A stretch of DNA of 64,000 nucleotides from Sinonovacula constricta (GCA_007844125.1 CM017556.1:70866697-70930696), one strand, 5' to 3'; shown: positions 21,621-33,920, counted from the stretch's first letter. Made by a program: numbers and translations. The notes: generated by a model not told the origin, from the letters alone.

Positions 21621-22119
21621 GGCACAAGACTTCGAGTTTATATACCTATATAATATGAGTCGGCGCGAGATGTATGTTTATTCATATCTGGGTAATGCAA
21701 TGCTTGAAACTGAGACTAGAAATCTCAAATATGATCCATGCCTCAATAGTCACAAAGGGTATATATATGTATAGCGCCCTTTCTTATAACCAAATCACTA
21801 AATATATTCGTCATTAATGTGTGGTATACGTTTATTAAAAAAAGAAGAAAAAACTTTGGAAACTATAAGTTTTTGTGATACTTGGTATAAAAGAGTTTTT
21901 TTTCAGAATGACATTTTGATTTTGATAATAACCCACACCTGTTGATGACAACTGGTAAGTTTATATTGATGTGCCAGGCACACGTCAAATTACGTCACTT
22001 AATGTCTGACAACGAGTACTTGTATATTTTTACTATCTGACCTAAAAACCTAACAAGACAATTTATAGAGCAAGGTAATTTCCTGTTAGGAAATCGAGAA
22101 CGGTATATTTTTAATCTAA

Positions 22120-22430
22120 AGGTTTTCTTGTACGACTAAGACATGATATAATGAAATATCTCAGATGTGTATAACAGCAGAGAATGGACGGTACAGAATG
22201 TCAAGAATCATCTGAGACTTAACGAAATGTCTGATAACGCGTTTCTAACACTGCCAGAAAAAAAATGAGACCAAAATTTAAGTTAAAACGAAAAATTATT
22301 TTTTATCACACTGCATTTTAAAATGAACGTGTGTCTGTTTTAAAGAGCTTTAATATGCGAAATCGTATAAAGTCGATTAACGAGGTTTCTATATCAACAT
22401 AACGTGATGTGATATCTTGTCTACAGGTAC
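22120..22430 (+). repeat. Mosaic marker 4, copy A
   Basis: Matches 31590-31880: GACATGATATAA near the left end, TTACAGAATG..AAGAA in the middle, and GA(G/A)GTTTCTAT at the right. It directly precedes the 24-bp minisatellite, which is absent from the other copy. Confidence 0.65.
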
Positions 22431-22543
22431 ATTTATTAATAGTAATTGTGCTTTGAAAAAGAACACACAGTAATAAACAAACAAGATGTTTTAGTAATAG
22501 TTATAATAATTTAATAATAATTAATAACAGTTGTAATAAAATT

Positions 22544-23968
22544 TGTGCGATCAGGTGTATAAGCGGTTGTGCAATCAGGTGTATAAGCGGTTGTGCGATC
22601 AGGTGTATAAGCGGTTGTGCGATCAGGTGTTTAAGCGGTTGTGCGATCAAGTGTTTAAGCGGTTGTGCGATTAGGTGTATAAGCGGTTGTGCGATCAGGT
22701 GTATAAGCGGTTGTGCGTTCAGGTGTATAAGCGGTTGTGCGATCAGGTGTATAAGCGGTTGTGCGATCAGGTGTATAAGCGGTTAGGCGATCAGGTGTAT
22801 AAGCGGTTGTGCGATCAGGTGTATAAGCAGTTGTGCGTTCAGGTGTATAAGCGGTTGTGCGATCAGGTGTATAAGCGGTTGTGCGATCAGGTGTATAAGC
22901 GGTTAGGCGATCAGGTGTATAAGCGGTTGTGCGATCAGGTGTATAAGCGGTTGTGCGATCAGGTGTATAAGCGGTTAGGCGATCAGGTGTATAAGCGGTT
23001 GTGCGATCAGGTGTATAAGCGGTTGTGCGATCAGGTGTATAAGCGGTTGTGCGATCAGGTGTATAAGTGGTTGTGCGATCAGGTGTATAAGCGGTTGTGC
23101 GATCAGGTGTATAAGTGGTTGTGCGATCAGATGTATAAGCGTTTGGGCGATCAGGTGTATAAGCGGTTAGGCGATCAGGTGTATAAACGGTTGTGCGATC
23201 AGGTGTATAAGCGGTTAGGCGATCAGGTGTATAAGAGGTTGGGCGATCAGGTGTATAAGCGGTTGGGCGATCAAGTGTATAAGCGGTTGTGCGATCAGAT
23301 GTATAAACGGTTGTGCGATCAGGTGTATAAGCGGTTGTGCGATCAGGTGTATAAGAGGTTGGGCGATCAGGTGTATAAGCGGTTGTGCGATCAGGTGTAT
23401 AAGTGTATAAGCGGTTGTGCGATCAGATGTATAAGCGGTTGTGCGATCAGGTGTATAAGCGGTTGTGCGATCAGATGTATAAGCGGTTGTGCGATCAGAT
23501 GTATAAGCGGTTGTGCGATCAGGTGTATAAGCGGTTGTGCGATCAGGTGTATAAGCGGTTGTGCGATCAGGTGTATAAGCGGTTGTGCGATCAGGTGTAT
23601 AAGCGGTTGTGCGATCAGATGTATAAGCGGTTGTGCGATCAGGTGTATAAGCGGTTGTGCGATCAGATGTATAAGCGGTTGTACGATTAGATGTATAAGC
23701 GGTTGTGCGATCAGGTGTATAAGCGGTTGTGCGATCAGGTGTATAAGTGGTTGTGCGATCAGGTGTATAAGCGGTTGTGCGATCAGGTGTATAAGCGGTT
23801 GTGCGATCAGGTGTATAAGCGGTTGTACGATCAGATGTATAAGCGGTTGTGCGATCAGGTGTATAAGCGGTTGTGCGATCAGGTGTATAAGTGGTTGTGC
23901 GATCAGGTGTATAAGCGGTTGTGCGATCAGGTGTATATGCGGTTGTGCGATCAGGTGTATAAGCGGTT
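22544..23968. repeat. 24-bp minisatellite array, about 59 copies
   Basis: The unit is 24 bp (for example 22699-22722), combining GTGTATAAGCGG with TTGTGCGATCAG. Common variants are TTAGGCG, TGGTTGTG, GCGTTC and GATCAGATG. An extra 8 bp (a doubled GTGTATAA) at 23395-23410 shifts the phase. Before it, the plus frame reads octapeptides YKRLCDQV; after it, CISGCAIR. The long plus-strand frame starts right after a TAG at 22672 with GTG, not ATG. The minus strand has an ATG-started frame of LIAQPLIH octapeptides (23391-24011). I treat the array as non-coding: variation is not biased towards silent changes and the phase break is tolerated. There is no spacer variety, so it is not CRISPR-like. Confidence 0.95.
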
Positions 23969-25400
23969 GAAGAAGAAGTCTTTTGAGTCCTTCTTTTAAT
24001 GAATGAAACACTTTAAAATATTTTTATCCGTTTCTAATACTTGCTTTTCATAATGTTGGTGTTGTGTTTTATTTGTTAATTCATACAAAGAAACGTAAAC
24101 AATAACGGACACTAAACGGTTTAAATAAATAATGTATGCCGACAGAATGTTTTTTCACAAAAAAAATCATCCAAAACAGCCCAAAATGTGTACACTATAG
24201 TAGCAACGTGACTCATTCGAAAATTGCAAATGACATCAATAAAAACATTGCTCTAGACAAGTATAAACTGTTCTCTATATGCATACATTTATGTCTTTAA
24301 ACTAAGGTTAATTTAGTTTCCAAAACATGATAAAATTGAAAGGCTACTAATTTTTATAGCGTGTTAAAATTTCACCAAACATAACATGTGATTGTATGCG
24401 TTTCGATCTGATATGAACCCTTCCAAGGAAAATGAGAAGTAAACATTAAAGATATACACAATTTAATTATATTAATTTTGCATTTGGTTTACTAACCAAA
24501 GTATATCTTTAATATAATTATATATATAGGGATTTTTACGAAATTGTATTGCGAAGTTTCCAGTCTAAGGTATACTGCTGTAAAGTCAGCAGAAACTCAA
24601 TAGATGTTTGGCAACAAAATATCCATGATCATGTCAGCTATGAATTTTATGAATCGTCTTCATTAGTTATTTAGTTATCTGTATCATCACAGTCGGTATA
24701 GTCTTCATTAGTTTCTTACACTTCGCCAAATTTCCATTAAATGATATTCTTGTTTGACTTAAGTCTGTTTAATTTAAGAGATAATTTAAGAGAACACTCG
24801 CTCTACAAAGAGTCAAAGGTATTATATGTGATAGAAAAATATAACATTAATACCAAAAGTGTATTTACATACACCCCAAATTATCAGCAACATCAGCTGC
24901 AAGCTGCTCAAAAACTTACTGACTTATCTGATAATTTTTGTAATGTAAGTTTCCATAATTATATATATATATCTATATATGGCTAAAGATCGCATGAATT
25001 ATGTCATTCTAGTCATAACTTTTATACAGATACGAATTAGTTAAAGTCTTGAAAGAATAAAACCTAATCAACGTTTTCAACAGTGTGCAGATTGTACTAT
25101 AAATATTTATGTATTTAAATGTGTAAACGTATGTAAAACATTAGACAGCACTGTATGCAATAATTACTTATATACAAGTATATATACCTTTCATCTTATG
25201 AATGTGTCTCGAATTTAAATTAAAATTAAATAGAAAGTAAAAGATGTGGTTATGTCATCTTTTAAAGCACCTTTTGGCTACAAGTTAAATTAACCTGATT
25301 AAAATCTTACTAATCTATGTTATATATGTCTGAAAAGTGTACGGAAATCATTAATGGATCGTGTGTTATACGTGTTACACCCGCTAGTTAATAAAGTCTA
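23969..25400. other. Gene-poor mosaic sequence after the minisatellite
   Basis: No gene seen. It contains marker 5 copy A and a small nested foldback: 13-bp perfect arms at 24445-24457 and 24501-24513, with TTTGGTTACTAACCAAA just inside the right arm. Confidence 0.5.
24185..24660 (+). repeat. Mosaic marker 5, copy A
   Basis: Matches 32150-32705 along its length: GTACACTAT near the left, AACATGATAAAA..TGAAA/TAAAA, CGTTTCG(A/G)TCTGATATG, AAGTCAGCAGAAA and CAAAATATCCA. The central CGTTTC..TCTGAT..GAACACTTCC part also occurs near 43600. Confidence 0.75.
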
Positions 25401-25419
25401 TTTATATATCCCATTAATA

Positions 25420-25975
25420 ACTAATGTAATTTCTGCTAAAGTTAGCAGATCAATTTGTGCTTGCATACCCGTAATAGTTACTGTATTTGGTTTTTGTGCG
25501 TGCAGTTCATTAGCAATAGTAAAACTAAATGATAATGAGCTCTTAACTTTGAGACTCTTCGCTGCCAACGTTTGATCAGACAGTGGCAGAAAGTGTAGAT
25601 CCAGATTAGCCAACTACTGCTGGCAGATGTTTGACTTGGATCTACACTATTTACTTGTGCATTAAATTTTATATGTAGTCTTTAGCAAATAACGGAGACT
25701 TAATTTGTAAGTATTTGTAACAAATTTAGCATGTCAGGGCTTAAACAAATGATGTACCTTGAGTCGGTTCCAGTAATGATTCCAGAGGGTGTTTAGTGTT
25801 TATCCTATAGTACACATTTATTCCCACTCTCTCACTATTTTGCTCTGTACTCCAATCTCCTGTTAGAAGCAAAATGAAGCTACTACTCTTTTAGCATAGC
25901 CGAGTCACCAAGAAAACGAAGTTCGGCCATCTAGCAGTACCTATAGCTTAAGGTGTATTTAATCATCTGGGCGAT
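25420..25975 (+). repeat. Mosaic marker 6, copy A
   Basis: Three-copy segment (with 33340-33920 and 45790-46340). Shared blocks include AGCAGATCA, ACCTTGAGTCGGTTCCAGTA, ATTCCCACTCTC and GTCACCAAGAAAACGAAGTT. On the minus strand the left shared block reads as a splice donor context, ACTCAAG|GTACAT here and CAAG|GTAAAT in the other two. This copy also holds a 12-bp perfect inverted repeat (25592-25603 with 25637-25648) that could form a short hairpin. Confidence 0.8.
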
Positions 25976-25984
25976 TTTAAAAGC

Positions 25985-26040
25985 TTTTTGTTTGGGGGGT
26001 GGAAGGGGGTGTGGTGTTGGTGCTGCGAGGGTGCGGCGGC
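25985..26040 (+). other. G-rich patch
   Basis: Short G-run cluster (GGGGGG, GGGGG, GGG and several GG) in AT-rich DNA; possible G-quadruplex former. No gene is attached to it. Confidence 0.4.
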
Positions 26041-26839
26041 TCTTCATCTGGACGAGACTTTTCGCTTTTGGTTATTTGAGTATTATCTGATCAACACTGT
26101 TAACAGTTTGGGCTTAAAACATTTCAGTTGTTGGGCATATTTATAAAAATACAAGCATTTATTTCATATGAAAGACGTAAAGCTTTCTTTTGATACTTAT
26201 GGATTTTTTTCAGGTCTTTGACATAGTGCGAAAATAATAGATTAGAGAAAAACTATGATTTTAAATCAACCTGAATGAGTGATAAATTACTAATAATCGT
26301 TTGACATAAAACAAAACAAAACACAAACTTTTAAATTCGACTTTAAAATCGTGTACAAAGCTGATTATGAAACTCTATTAAAATTAAATTTAGACGGTGC
26401 TTGTAGACAGTAAAACAAGAGAAGTCAAGTTTATGATCTAGTCACATGTAGCCGCAAATGGAACATACAGGAAATACACCATTTAATATTAACAGGTCTC
26501 ACGCTTCTTAATAGAATTTTATTAAAGTTAAATATACTTAAATGCAAACCGGAAACTAACTCAGGAAACATTAAATTTTATTAGTATATTTTGTGATTTT
26601 AATAAAACATTTTTTTCTTTAATTATGTGGATGAGCCAAAAAATTTTGGTAGCAACAAGTTTATTCTTATATGGACCCTAAAAAGCAAATTTAGCAAATT
26701 TAGTTAAATTATCGTTTAGCAGAATAATAAGTTCCTTCGTGTGCTTTAACCAAATAAGTTACTGGTTGCTCAGAAACCACAGTTTTTCATTGTTCATACA
26801 AACCTGTATTTTTAAAATACAATAACACTACTAGGCATG

Positions 26840-27390
26840 GGATTTCTATAAGAATCGGGCGGTCGAAAACCTTTTAGGACGAAGGTGATGATGAGATCAG
26901 ATATCTGCAGGTCAGCGGGACATTGAAGAATCTAGCTCTGTGATCGTCTATCTGAAAGCTTTCATCAATATTGCACCGTTTCATGTTTTATGATTGGTGA
27001 GTGCAGCTATAAACTCTAAATGTAATAAAAACAATCCGAAACATCTAATAAAGAAGTTTGCTATTAACTTGATATATATTCCTCTAGTCTAGTTCATATA
27101 ACTAACACAAATAGATTCCATCAATTGCCTGCTTATCATGCAATTCTTGATTATCAGCCAATCAGATGTCCTACTGTGAGACACGTGGTACTTGCCCCGG
27201 GTTTGTACCCGAACTAAGCATCGATGCACCAGTTCAAGGCAACATCGTTGTACGTCTATCTTGCTTGATGATAAGAAGTTAATAGCCCGATACGAGACAG
27301 ACCTGTACACACAGCGTGTAGTAACATGTATATAAGACTAGTTAGGTGCCTTCGTAAGGTGCAGCTTTTATTCATGACTCTATCCTGCCT
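26840..27390 (+). repeat. Mosaic marker 7, copy A
   Basis: Three-copy segment (with 35790-36290 and 42160-42450). Shared: CTTTCATCAATATT, ATTGCCTGCTTATCA, CTTGATTATCA, AGTTCAAGGCAACATCGTT, then AT..C.AGACTTGCCTT-like DNA. The open minus-strand frame in this copy (27089-27310) is broken by stops in copy B, so it is not a conserved coding region. Confidence 0.8.
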
Positions 27391-27938
27391 TGCTAACTTT
27401 AGCTATCTAGTAGCATGAAAACCTCATTTAAGAAAAAAAGAAAGATGTAATACCGTGTTTACGATAAAGTATACAAAAGTAAACAGATACGTACGGAAAT
27501 TGTGGAATATATTTATAACGAATAATTACATTAAAATTAAACACGATAAAACACTACTACTTACAAACGACCAGTATGATTTGTATTTCGTTATATAAGA
27601 CTGTTATAATATATAAATATACGTTTACGTAAAATATTATATTTAAATTTAGTCCTTGTAGATCATGTGATGTATTTTTGTCCCGTGTACCCAGAAACAC
27701 TGCTCGGCACCATCACGACTATAATGCTTATAGAGTTACAGGAATAAATGTTTTATTCAAAGCTAATTTGTTTGTTGACAATAATACTTATGAGTCTGTG
27801 GAAAAAGTGATTTGGGGTACTTTCTAAAGGATAAACAACTGGTGATCCAAGATGTCTGTTTTCGTGATTTTCTTAAAACATGAGTAACAAGGGGATAGAT
27901 CTAAGAGGACGATTGATTTTAATGAACGCTAAGCAAAA

Positions 27939-28221
27939 CCTTTCCTTTACACCACTTTCTGAATTGACACAAGCCTTCCATTACACCACTTTCTGAATTG
28001 ACACAAGCCTTCCTACACACCACTTTCTGAATTATGAAACAAACCTTCCTTTACACCACTTTCTGAATTGACACAAGCCTTCCTACACACCACTTTCTGA
28101 ATTGACACAAGCCTTCCATTACACCACTTTCTGAATTATGACACAAGCCTTCCTACACACCACTTTCTGAATTATGACACAAACCTTCCTATACATCACT
28201 TTCTGAATTATGACACAAACC
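27939..28221. repeat. Tandem repeat of about 34-37 bp, eight copies
   Basis: Each unit contains CACCACTTTCTGAATT (last copy CATCACTTT) followed by GACACAAGCCTTCC or ATGACACAAACCTTCC. Two length classes differ by three bases and are intermixed, indicating repeated slippage or unequal exchange. Confidence 0.9.
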
Positions 28222-29374
28222 ACCAATTTGGTTAATGTTTATTTTCTGGGTATTATCTAATTGCCATTGTTTAAAAGGGGGATCAAACATGACAAACTGT
28301 GTTCGAAAGATAGAAATACCAACAACCTTGTCGTTTTTATCTCAAATTATTTAATATTTTCACTACATAACTTGGCCGGATATTGTAAAATAACCATTTT
28401 ATAGTTACGTTTTTGTTTAATTTATCCTACAAGCTGCAAAAGCTTAACATAAAGAACCTTTACCTACAACCAGTTTTAAAAGACAAAACAAGGAATTATT
28501 ATTTGACATGAACATTCAGTTCCTCGTCAGAATTTTTACAAGAAACAGTGATAAGTAGCACTCATAATTATGGGTGTTAATATACATGACTTGTATATGA
28601 AGGTGAAACTGAACCCACAACGATATCTTCGTTAACGAAACAATAATCCAAAGAAATTGACAATTCAACTAAAAATGTTCCTGTCATTGTAATATCAGTT
28701 ATTTATCAAATAAGAGACAAGCAAGTGTAAAGAATCTGATATTTACAGTATATTTAATAAAGAGAAATTCTTAAGATATTCGAATATTAGAATAAACAAT
28801 AATAAACATTTTTATCATAAACTAGGATACGATATTTATGTAAAAGAAAGACCCCAACTTTTATTCATGTCTTAATCCCAGTTTTTTCTCTTACTGAATT
28901 CTCAAAACAGGACAGGATCAACGGAATCGCAAAAGAGCGATGCCAACACATCATTGACAGAATAAAAACGAAACGCTCAGTGGAATACCAAATATACCTA
29001 TGTTGGAAAAATGACGAAAGAAATTTTCATTCCAATTTTTTTCACTTCCCAAGGATAATTATCATATTATCGTATTAACCAAATCGTTTTCACCGATCTA
29101 CAAGCGGGATGCTGACATATAGTTACGTGTTTTACTTGATTTCAACCCACAATATGGATGACACACTGACAACTTCTTGTCACTGTCTTAATTATTCGAT
29201 CCTTTTCAAACAATTTCACACTCTAAAAATAGGTGAAGACATTTTTAACAGTTAAAAATATATTGTAATAAAAATACATAATTTTATACGGAAGTAAAAG
29301 GTACTTAAATTACAAATTTAGCAACATTTTAAATACGCACATCAATCGCAGTGGTAAAACTTTATCATTCTGAT

Positions 29375-29570
29375 CAGAGCAAAAATATTGATGGCAGGTA
29401 GCTCAACTCGGTTCACTTTAAAATCTTGTTACTTACCCTTCAGGGCATAACGGAAGACACTGTACAAATTGCGCTTGGAACTATTTTCGTGCGTATTTAT
29501 CGCTGTAAAGAGGGTGTGAATGCGTAATAAATCCGATAGTTACGGTAAGCCGATGTTAGTTTAGATTATC
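29375..29570 (+). repeat. Mosaic marker 1, copy B
   Basis: Counterpart of 19250-19460. On the minus strand it contains CTCTTTACAG and, 60-70 nt later, GAAGG|GTAAGT, a plausible acceptor/donor pair. The donor is lost in copy A (GGAAAA) and a 2-bp indel lies between the copies, so I do not call an exon. Confidence 0.8.
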
Positions 29571-29654
29571 GGTCTTATAGAAAATAATCAATTTAGTAGT
29601 TCAGACATACGATTTACTTTACCGACATGCTTCAAGTATATGGCTATATATATT

Positions 29655-29850
29655 TATAGACATACATGTGTGTAGGTCTATATGTGTGTATGTGTTTATC
29701 TGTGTATGTCTATATGTGTGTCGGTGTATGTCTGTCTGTATGTCTGTATGACTGTGTATGTCTATTTTTGCGTCCGTATGTGTGAATATGTCAATCTATC
29801 TGTCTGTATTTCTGTGTTTGTCTATATGACTATCCGTATTCTGTGTTTGT
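29655..29850 (+). repeat. Degenerate (TGTC/TGTA)n simple repeat
   Basis: Imperfect run of TGTGTATGTC/TCTGTATG words. The 70-codon frame at 29682-29894 (Val/Cys/Tyr-rich) is a by-product. Confidence 0.85.
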
Positions 29851-30004
29851 TCACAGCCTATATTGCATCGAGCACCTCACAAATCAAATCATAAAACAAT
29901 GTTTTACACTCCCTGAATAAAATATGAACGATCGATTTCTGCAAGAATATAAAATTTTAGTTTTCTACAATGATCTAATTACCGGTTTAGTCATAAATAA
30001 TTAG

Positions 30005-30115
30005 ACTTTGTTGTGATCTTACACTTTTATTTTAAACAAACACCAATGACTAACGTCGCCAATTTTTTATTTTCAGTACGGCAAACATGAATGAAGATCC
30101 AAATTATTACCCACC
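30005..30115 (+). repeat. Mosaic marker 8, copy A
   Basis: Matches 37270-37380: TTGTGATCTTACAC, ACTAACGTC/ATTAACGTC, TTTATTTTCA(G/A)TAC and AACATGAAT blocks in the same order. Confidence 0.75.
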
Positions 30116-30739
30116 TTAGACAGACAATAAATAAATACCTTATACACCCCAATGTTCTTGTATAATATTTCTTATTATCTGAAAATTACTGAAAATATCC
30201 AAATAGATAACGTTTGAAAAGCAAGGGCCACAACTGACATTCATGTGAACTTGCAATGTAATCATGTTAACACTATTTTCAAAGGTGATGATATTCAATA
30301 TATATTGCTCAATAATGATTTGTACTTAATTATGAAAATTATTTCCAAATTGAGGCCATACACGTATAGCACGAGTTTTCATTAAGTATACAGAAAGTAC
30401 AAACAAATATACTCAAAACGAAGAATCTTATTTCCTGCTACATATATTAACTGCATTATTGCATTTACTGCATTTAAACGAGACCATTCCGTTTCTATTG
30501 ACGCCCATGACTGAGTATTTTAGGGGTAGCAACACCGCTCCTACAATATCCCTGCAACACGTTTTATACTAAACCGACATCTTACAGAATAGTATTCAAC
30601 GAACAACGTATTGGTTCGCCGTATTATTCGTCATTAAAAAAAAACAAACAATCTACAAGTAAACACTGATAAAACAGTGCGGAAAATTATGTCAGTGCAG
30701 TTTGCACTCGGCAAGTATCTCGATTCAAATAACCATACA

Positions 30740-30920
30740 GTAAGTTCGTTGCTACTTGTACCAGTCTGATCATTTCCCCATTAAACAGGGGCGCTACAGA
30801 AAACTGGAAACCAGGAACGGATATTTTCAGGTCTGTGGTAGTACTAGGTATCTAGGTGACGTTACATCAGTTCTAGGCAACATCGTTTTACGTCCGTCTC
30901 TTACACCACATTGATAAGAA
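30740..30920 (+). repeat. Mosaic marker 3, copy B
   Basis: Counterpart of 21400-21620. Its right end (GGCAACATCGTTTTACGTCC..TTGATAAGAATTT) also resembles the right part of marker 7, so markers 3 and 7 may be parts of one family. Confidence 0.65.
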
Positions 30921-31349
30921 TTTAATTATTTTCTTTGATTTGTAAGATACATTCGCATATAATTTTTTCAAGTCTGAAATGATCAGGACTGCTTACTGCG
31001 AAGCTATTATTTAAGAGGATATGATAATTTCCTATACCATATGCACACATCAGTGCAATAAAAAGGCACCGCTACAAACCTGACGTGTAGACGATAAAAC
31101 AGGACAAAAGGACAAAGAGGCACTGTCTAACATAACATATTAAGTCCGTTAACACTGAAATGAAGAATGCAAAGAACATCTTAACAAAATCACTGATAAT
31201 TCATGTTTCTGTTTGATCCTTGTTGACGGCATGCCGTAAACACCAGGCATGACACTACACTTAGTCGTATTATACCGACACAGGCAGAGACGTCATGGAA
31301 CAAACACACATTTACTTGAGTGTTAGCAACTGGAGCTTTTCTCTACCAT

Positions 31350-31430
31350 TCGGAAAGGTATATGGCAGCCGGGGTTTGAGCCCGAGGCCTCTCGTACATG
31401 AAGCTGACTAGTCTATTTGATCTAAACAAT
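31350..31430 (-). mobile_element. Degenerate tRNA-like (SINE-type) element
   Basis: Minus strand: CAGCTTCATGTACGAGAGG followed by a near-consensus B box (GGCTCAAACCC, 31372-31382) and CCGGC. The arrangement matches the anticodon and T arms of a tRNA-derived SINE head. The A box is too degraded to place. Not a functional tRNA. Confidence 0.4.
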
Positions 31431-31589
31431 AATAATGATTGTTTGAGAAAGATTGCAGAACGATAACGCAATAAAACATATGTTTATTTAATACGCTTTT
31501 TAAAATTTGAATAAAAGTACGACAAAGTCCTATAAGCATTGCGACATATATTAAATCTAACACTTATTATTTAGCCATTGCCTTCATTG

Positions 31590-31880
31590 CAGGTTCAGAC
31601 ATGATATAAAATAAATATCGTAAATTTATTAAGGAGGAGAGAGTGGGCGTTACAGAATGCCAAGAAATATCTAAATACTTCACGGAACGCTTCTGATCTG
31701 AAAACATTAAAAATGTGAGATAAAAATTTAAGATAAACACTATGTTATTATAACATGAAGCTTTTCATCAAGAATGTCTCTGTTTTGCATGAGAAGTTGT
31801 ACAAATTCTATCTTAATGAGACATTTGACGAAGTTTCTATCATCATCACGTAATTAGTTTGTCAGCATAAACAATCATCG
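31590..31880 (+). repeat. Mosaic marker 4, copy B
   Basis: Counterpart of 22120-22430. The 24-bp minisatellite that follows that copy is missing here, so the array arose or was inserted after the duplication. Confidence 0.65.
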
Positions 31881-32149
31881 TTAGAACAACAGAAACGATT
31901 ACCGTTATACTAACAATAACATATATGGATATCCATAAATTTTAGAAAACCAAGTGAATCTGAATGTTGCTTTTGTGTATGTACTATTCATATGAGAACA
32001 ACAATCAGTTAAAAGCTAAAAATAACTATTTATTTTGCGACTATTTTATATACTTGTGTTTTGTCAAAGGAGGGCTGTTATTTTAAATTGTTTAAATTGT
32101 CAACTCAAGTTTTATGTCGAATACAGCAATACACACGCATATATTAATC

Positions 32150-32705
32150 ACGAAATTCTGTACACTATTGCAGTAATGTGGTAATTTGAAAATAGTAACT
32201 GCCTTAATAAGAACACAATTTGACATTTGCTTTAGATAAGTATTTATTGTTCGATACAGGAAAAGACATTAAATGCGACTCATATTTTACCTTAGTTTCG
32301 TTGAAACTTTAACAGTTTGTTAAGTTTTCAGAACATGATAAAAATAAAAATGCTTTTCTAACTCTTACAGAAGATCAAGATAATTTCCCGAATTCTTCAC
32401 CGAATGTCTGATACCGCGTGCTTGAATGACGTGTTTCGGTCTGATATGGACACTTCAAGGAAGTATGTGGGATAAAAATCTCCGATAAGCAAACTTTAAT
32501 TATAGTTCTTTTTTATAAACAAAATTGTATCATGTTCAAACAGCGCATAGAAGCAGTACATTAAGTCAGTGTAGAAAATTATTTGCGATGATCTATCCCG
32601 ACGTATTTTATCAAGTCAGCAGAAAAATAATCATTGTTTGACAACAATAAAATATCCACAGATTGACGATGTCAGTTAAGGATTGCTAGAAGTTCTGAAC
32701 ATAAT
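32150..32705 (+). repeat. Mosaic marker 5, copy B
   Basis: Counterpart of 24185-24660, in the same order relative to markers 4 and 6. Confidence 0.75.
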
Positions 32706-33339
32706 GTGTGAATTGATATAAAAGTGTGCTATTTTCAGTGATTGTATCATGTTATATAAAAATAATTTAGTAAACAGCGTATGCAATTTAACTGAGATTA
32801 ATAGTGTGGTAGAAAAGAAATTTCCCATTAAAAACCTCTACTTTTAACATTTAGCTTTTTAAGGTAATTTTGTGGTTAGTTAGCGTTTCGGTGTTTTTCA
32901 TCAGGACATCATTACGTTGTAGCTACAAACATATTATATGGAGATATTAAATGCAACACTTCAGGAAGCTTCGTCTTGTTATGTTGTCCAGATTTTGTTG
33001 GTACTAAATGCAGCAAAATTCTCTTTTCAATTATTTCAAATCAATTACTTTTATTATTTATATAAACTGTGTCTCCATTATATACTTTGACAGTACCTCA
33101 AATCCAAATTTTATTTTTTTCCATTTAGGCAGGTTTTGATATATTTTTGGGGTTAATGCAAGTTTCCATGTATAAAATTGAACTTTTTTTACATATATGT
33201 CCTTCTAAATTTATATGTTGTCTGTTAAAACACATTTCACTGACCACTTGAAAATATCATCAACATTGTTTTTCACAAATGACTCAAAAGGAACGAACAT
33301 TCTGTAATTATCAATGAAATACACGCTATACGTGTTACA

Positions 33340-33920
33340 TCTACAAATAAAAAAACCGAGCAACAACATTTGTTATCCCGGTAAAATAACTTGTTATGTG
33401 CCAAAGAAAGCAGATCAGGTCATGCTAGCATACTCGTAAAACGTTAATTGGTTTCCCGTGTGCGTGTAATATATAAACAGTTGCACACCCGTATGTTTAA
33501 CGAATGTTTACTCCAAAACTGCAGAAAACGACTTGTTTAAACTAAACTTGGACAAATTGTCCAGATCTAGATCAGTCGATTTTTGAATTGCTAGAAGCCG
33601 CACTCAAGGCTTCTGAACACGCTTATTTAAACGTATTTATTGACAAATACTTAAGTATTACGAACAAATTAGTAGGTTAGGACAGGAACAAATGATTTAC
33701 CTTGAATCGGTTCCAGTACTGATTCCAGAGACACTAAGAGTGTTATTATTTACAAAATTATTCCCCTCTTTCACTTTTTTTTGCTCACTGCTTCCTGTCT
33801 CCTGGTAGAAGCACGATGTAGTCTGGCACTGATTTAGTACAGCCGTGTCACCAAGACAACGAAGTTCGGCCACCTAGCAATATTTATTGCTTGGGGTGTG
33901 TTTTCTCAGCTGAGCGACTA
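33340..33920 (+). repeat. Mosaic marker 6, copy B
   Basis: Counterpart of 25420-25975. On the minus strand about 58 codons are open up to the CAAG|GTAAAT donor. Copy A has several stops in that frame and an ATG where this copy has GTG, which argues against a conserved protein. Confidence 0.8.

Larger units (their letters stand above)
18128..22543. other. Gene-poor region: first block of the duplicated mosaic
   Basis: AT-rich. A 121-codon frame at 18827-19192 has no ATG at its start and a simple basic composition; I take it as chance. Marker segments shared with later blocks lie at about 19250-19460, 20395-20660, 21400-21620 and 22120-22430. No protein-coding gene is evident. Confidence 0.5.
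28222..33339. other. Gene-poor region: second block of the duplicated mosaic
   Basis: No coding gene seen. It contains copies of markers 1, 3, 4, 5 and 8, the T/G-rich simple repeat at 29655-29850 and a degenerate tRNA-like element near 31350-31430. Confidence 0.5.

Noticed and set aside
22544..23968. CRISPR-like array
   Set aside because: Units are contiguous with no unique spacers, the context is eukaryotic and there are no cas genes.
22675..23970. 431-codon frame of YKRLCDQV / CISGCAIR octapeptides as a repeat protein
   Set aside because: It starts with GTG directly after an in-frame TAG, changes peptide after an 8-bp duplication, and its variation is not biased to silent sites. A 24-bp unit without stops gives such frames automatically.
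27089..27310. 73-codon minus-strand frame in marker 7
   Set aside because: Copy B has in-frame stops at the aligned positions and copy C diverges in frame.
19370..29500. Marker 1 as a duplicated minus-strand exon
   Set aside because: Over 11 codons some differences are silent and an acceptor-like CTCTTTACAG is shared. But a 2-bp indel shifts the frame, the donor is lost in copy A, and the flanks are equally conserved.
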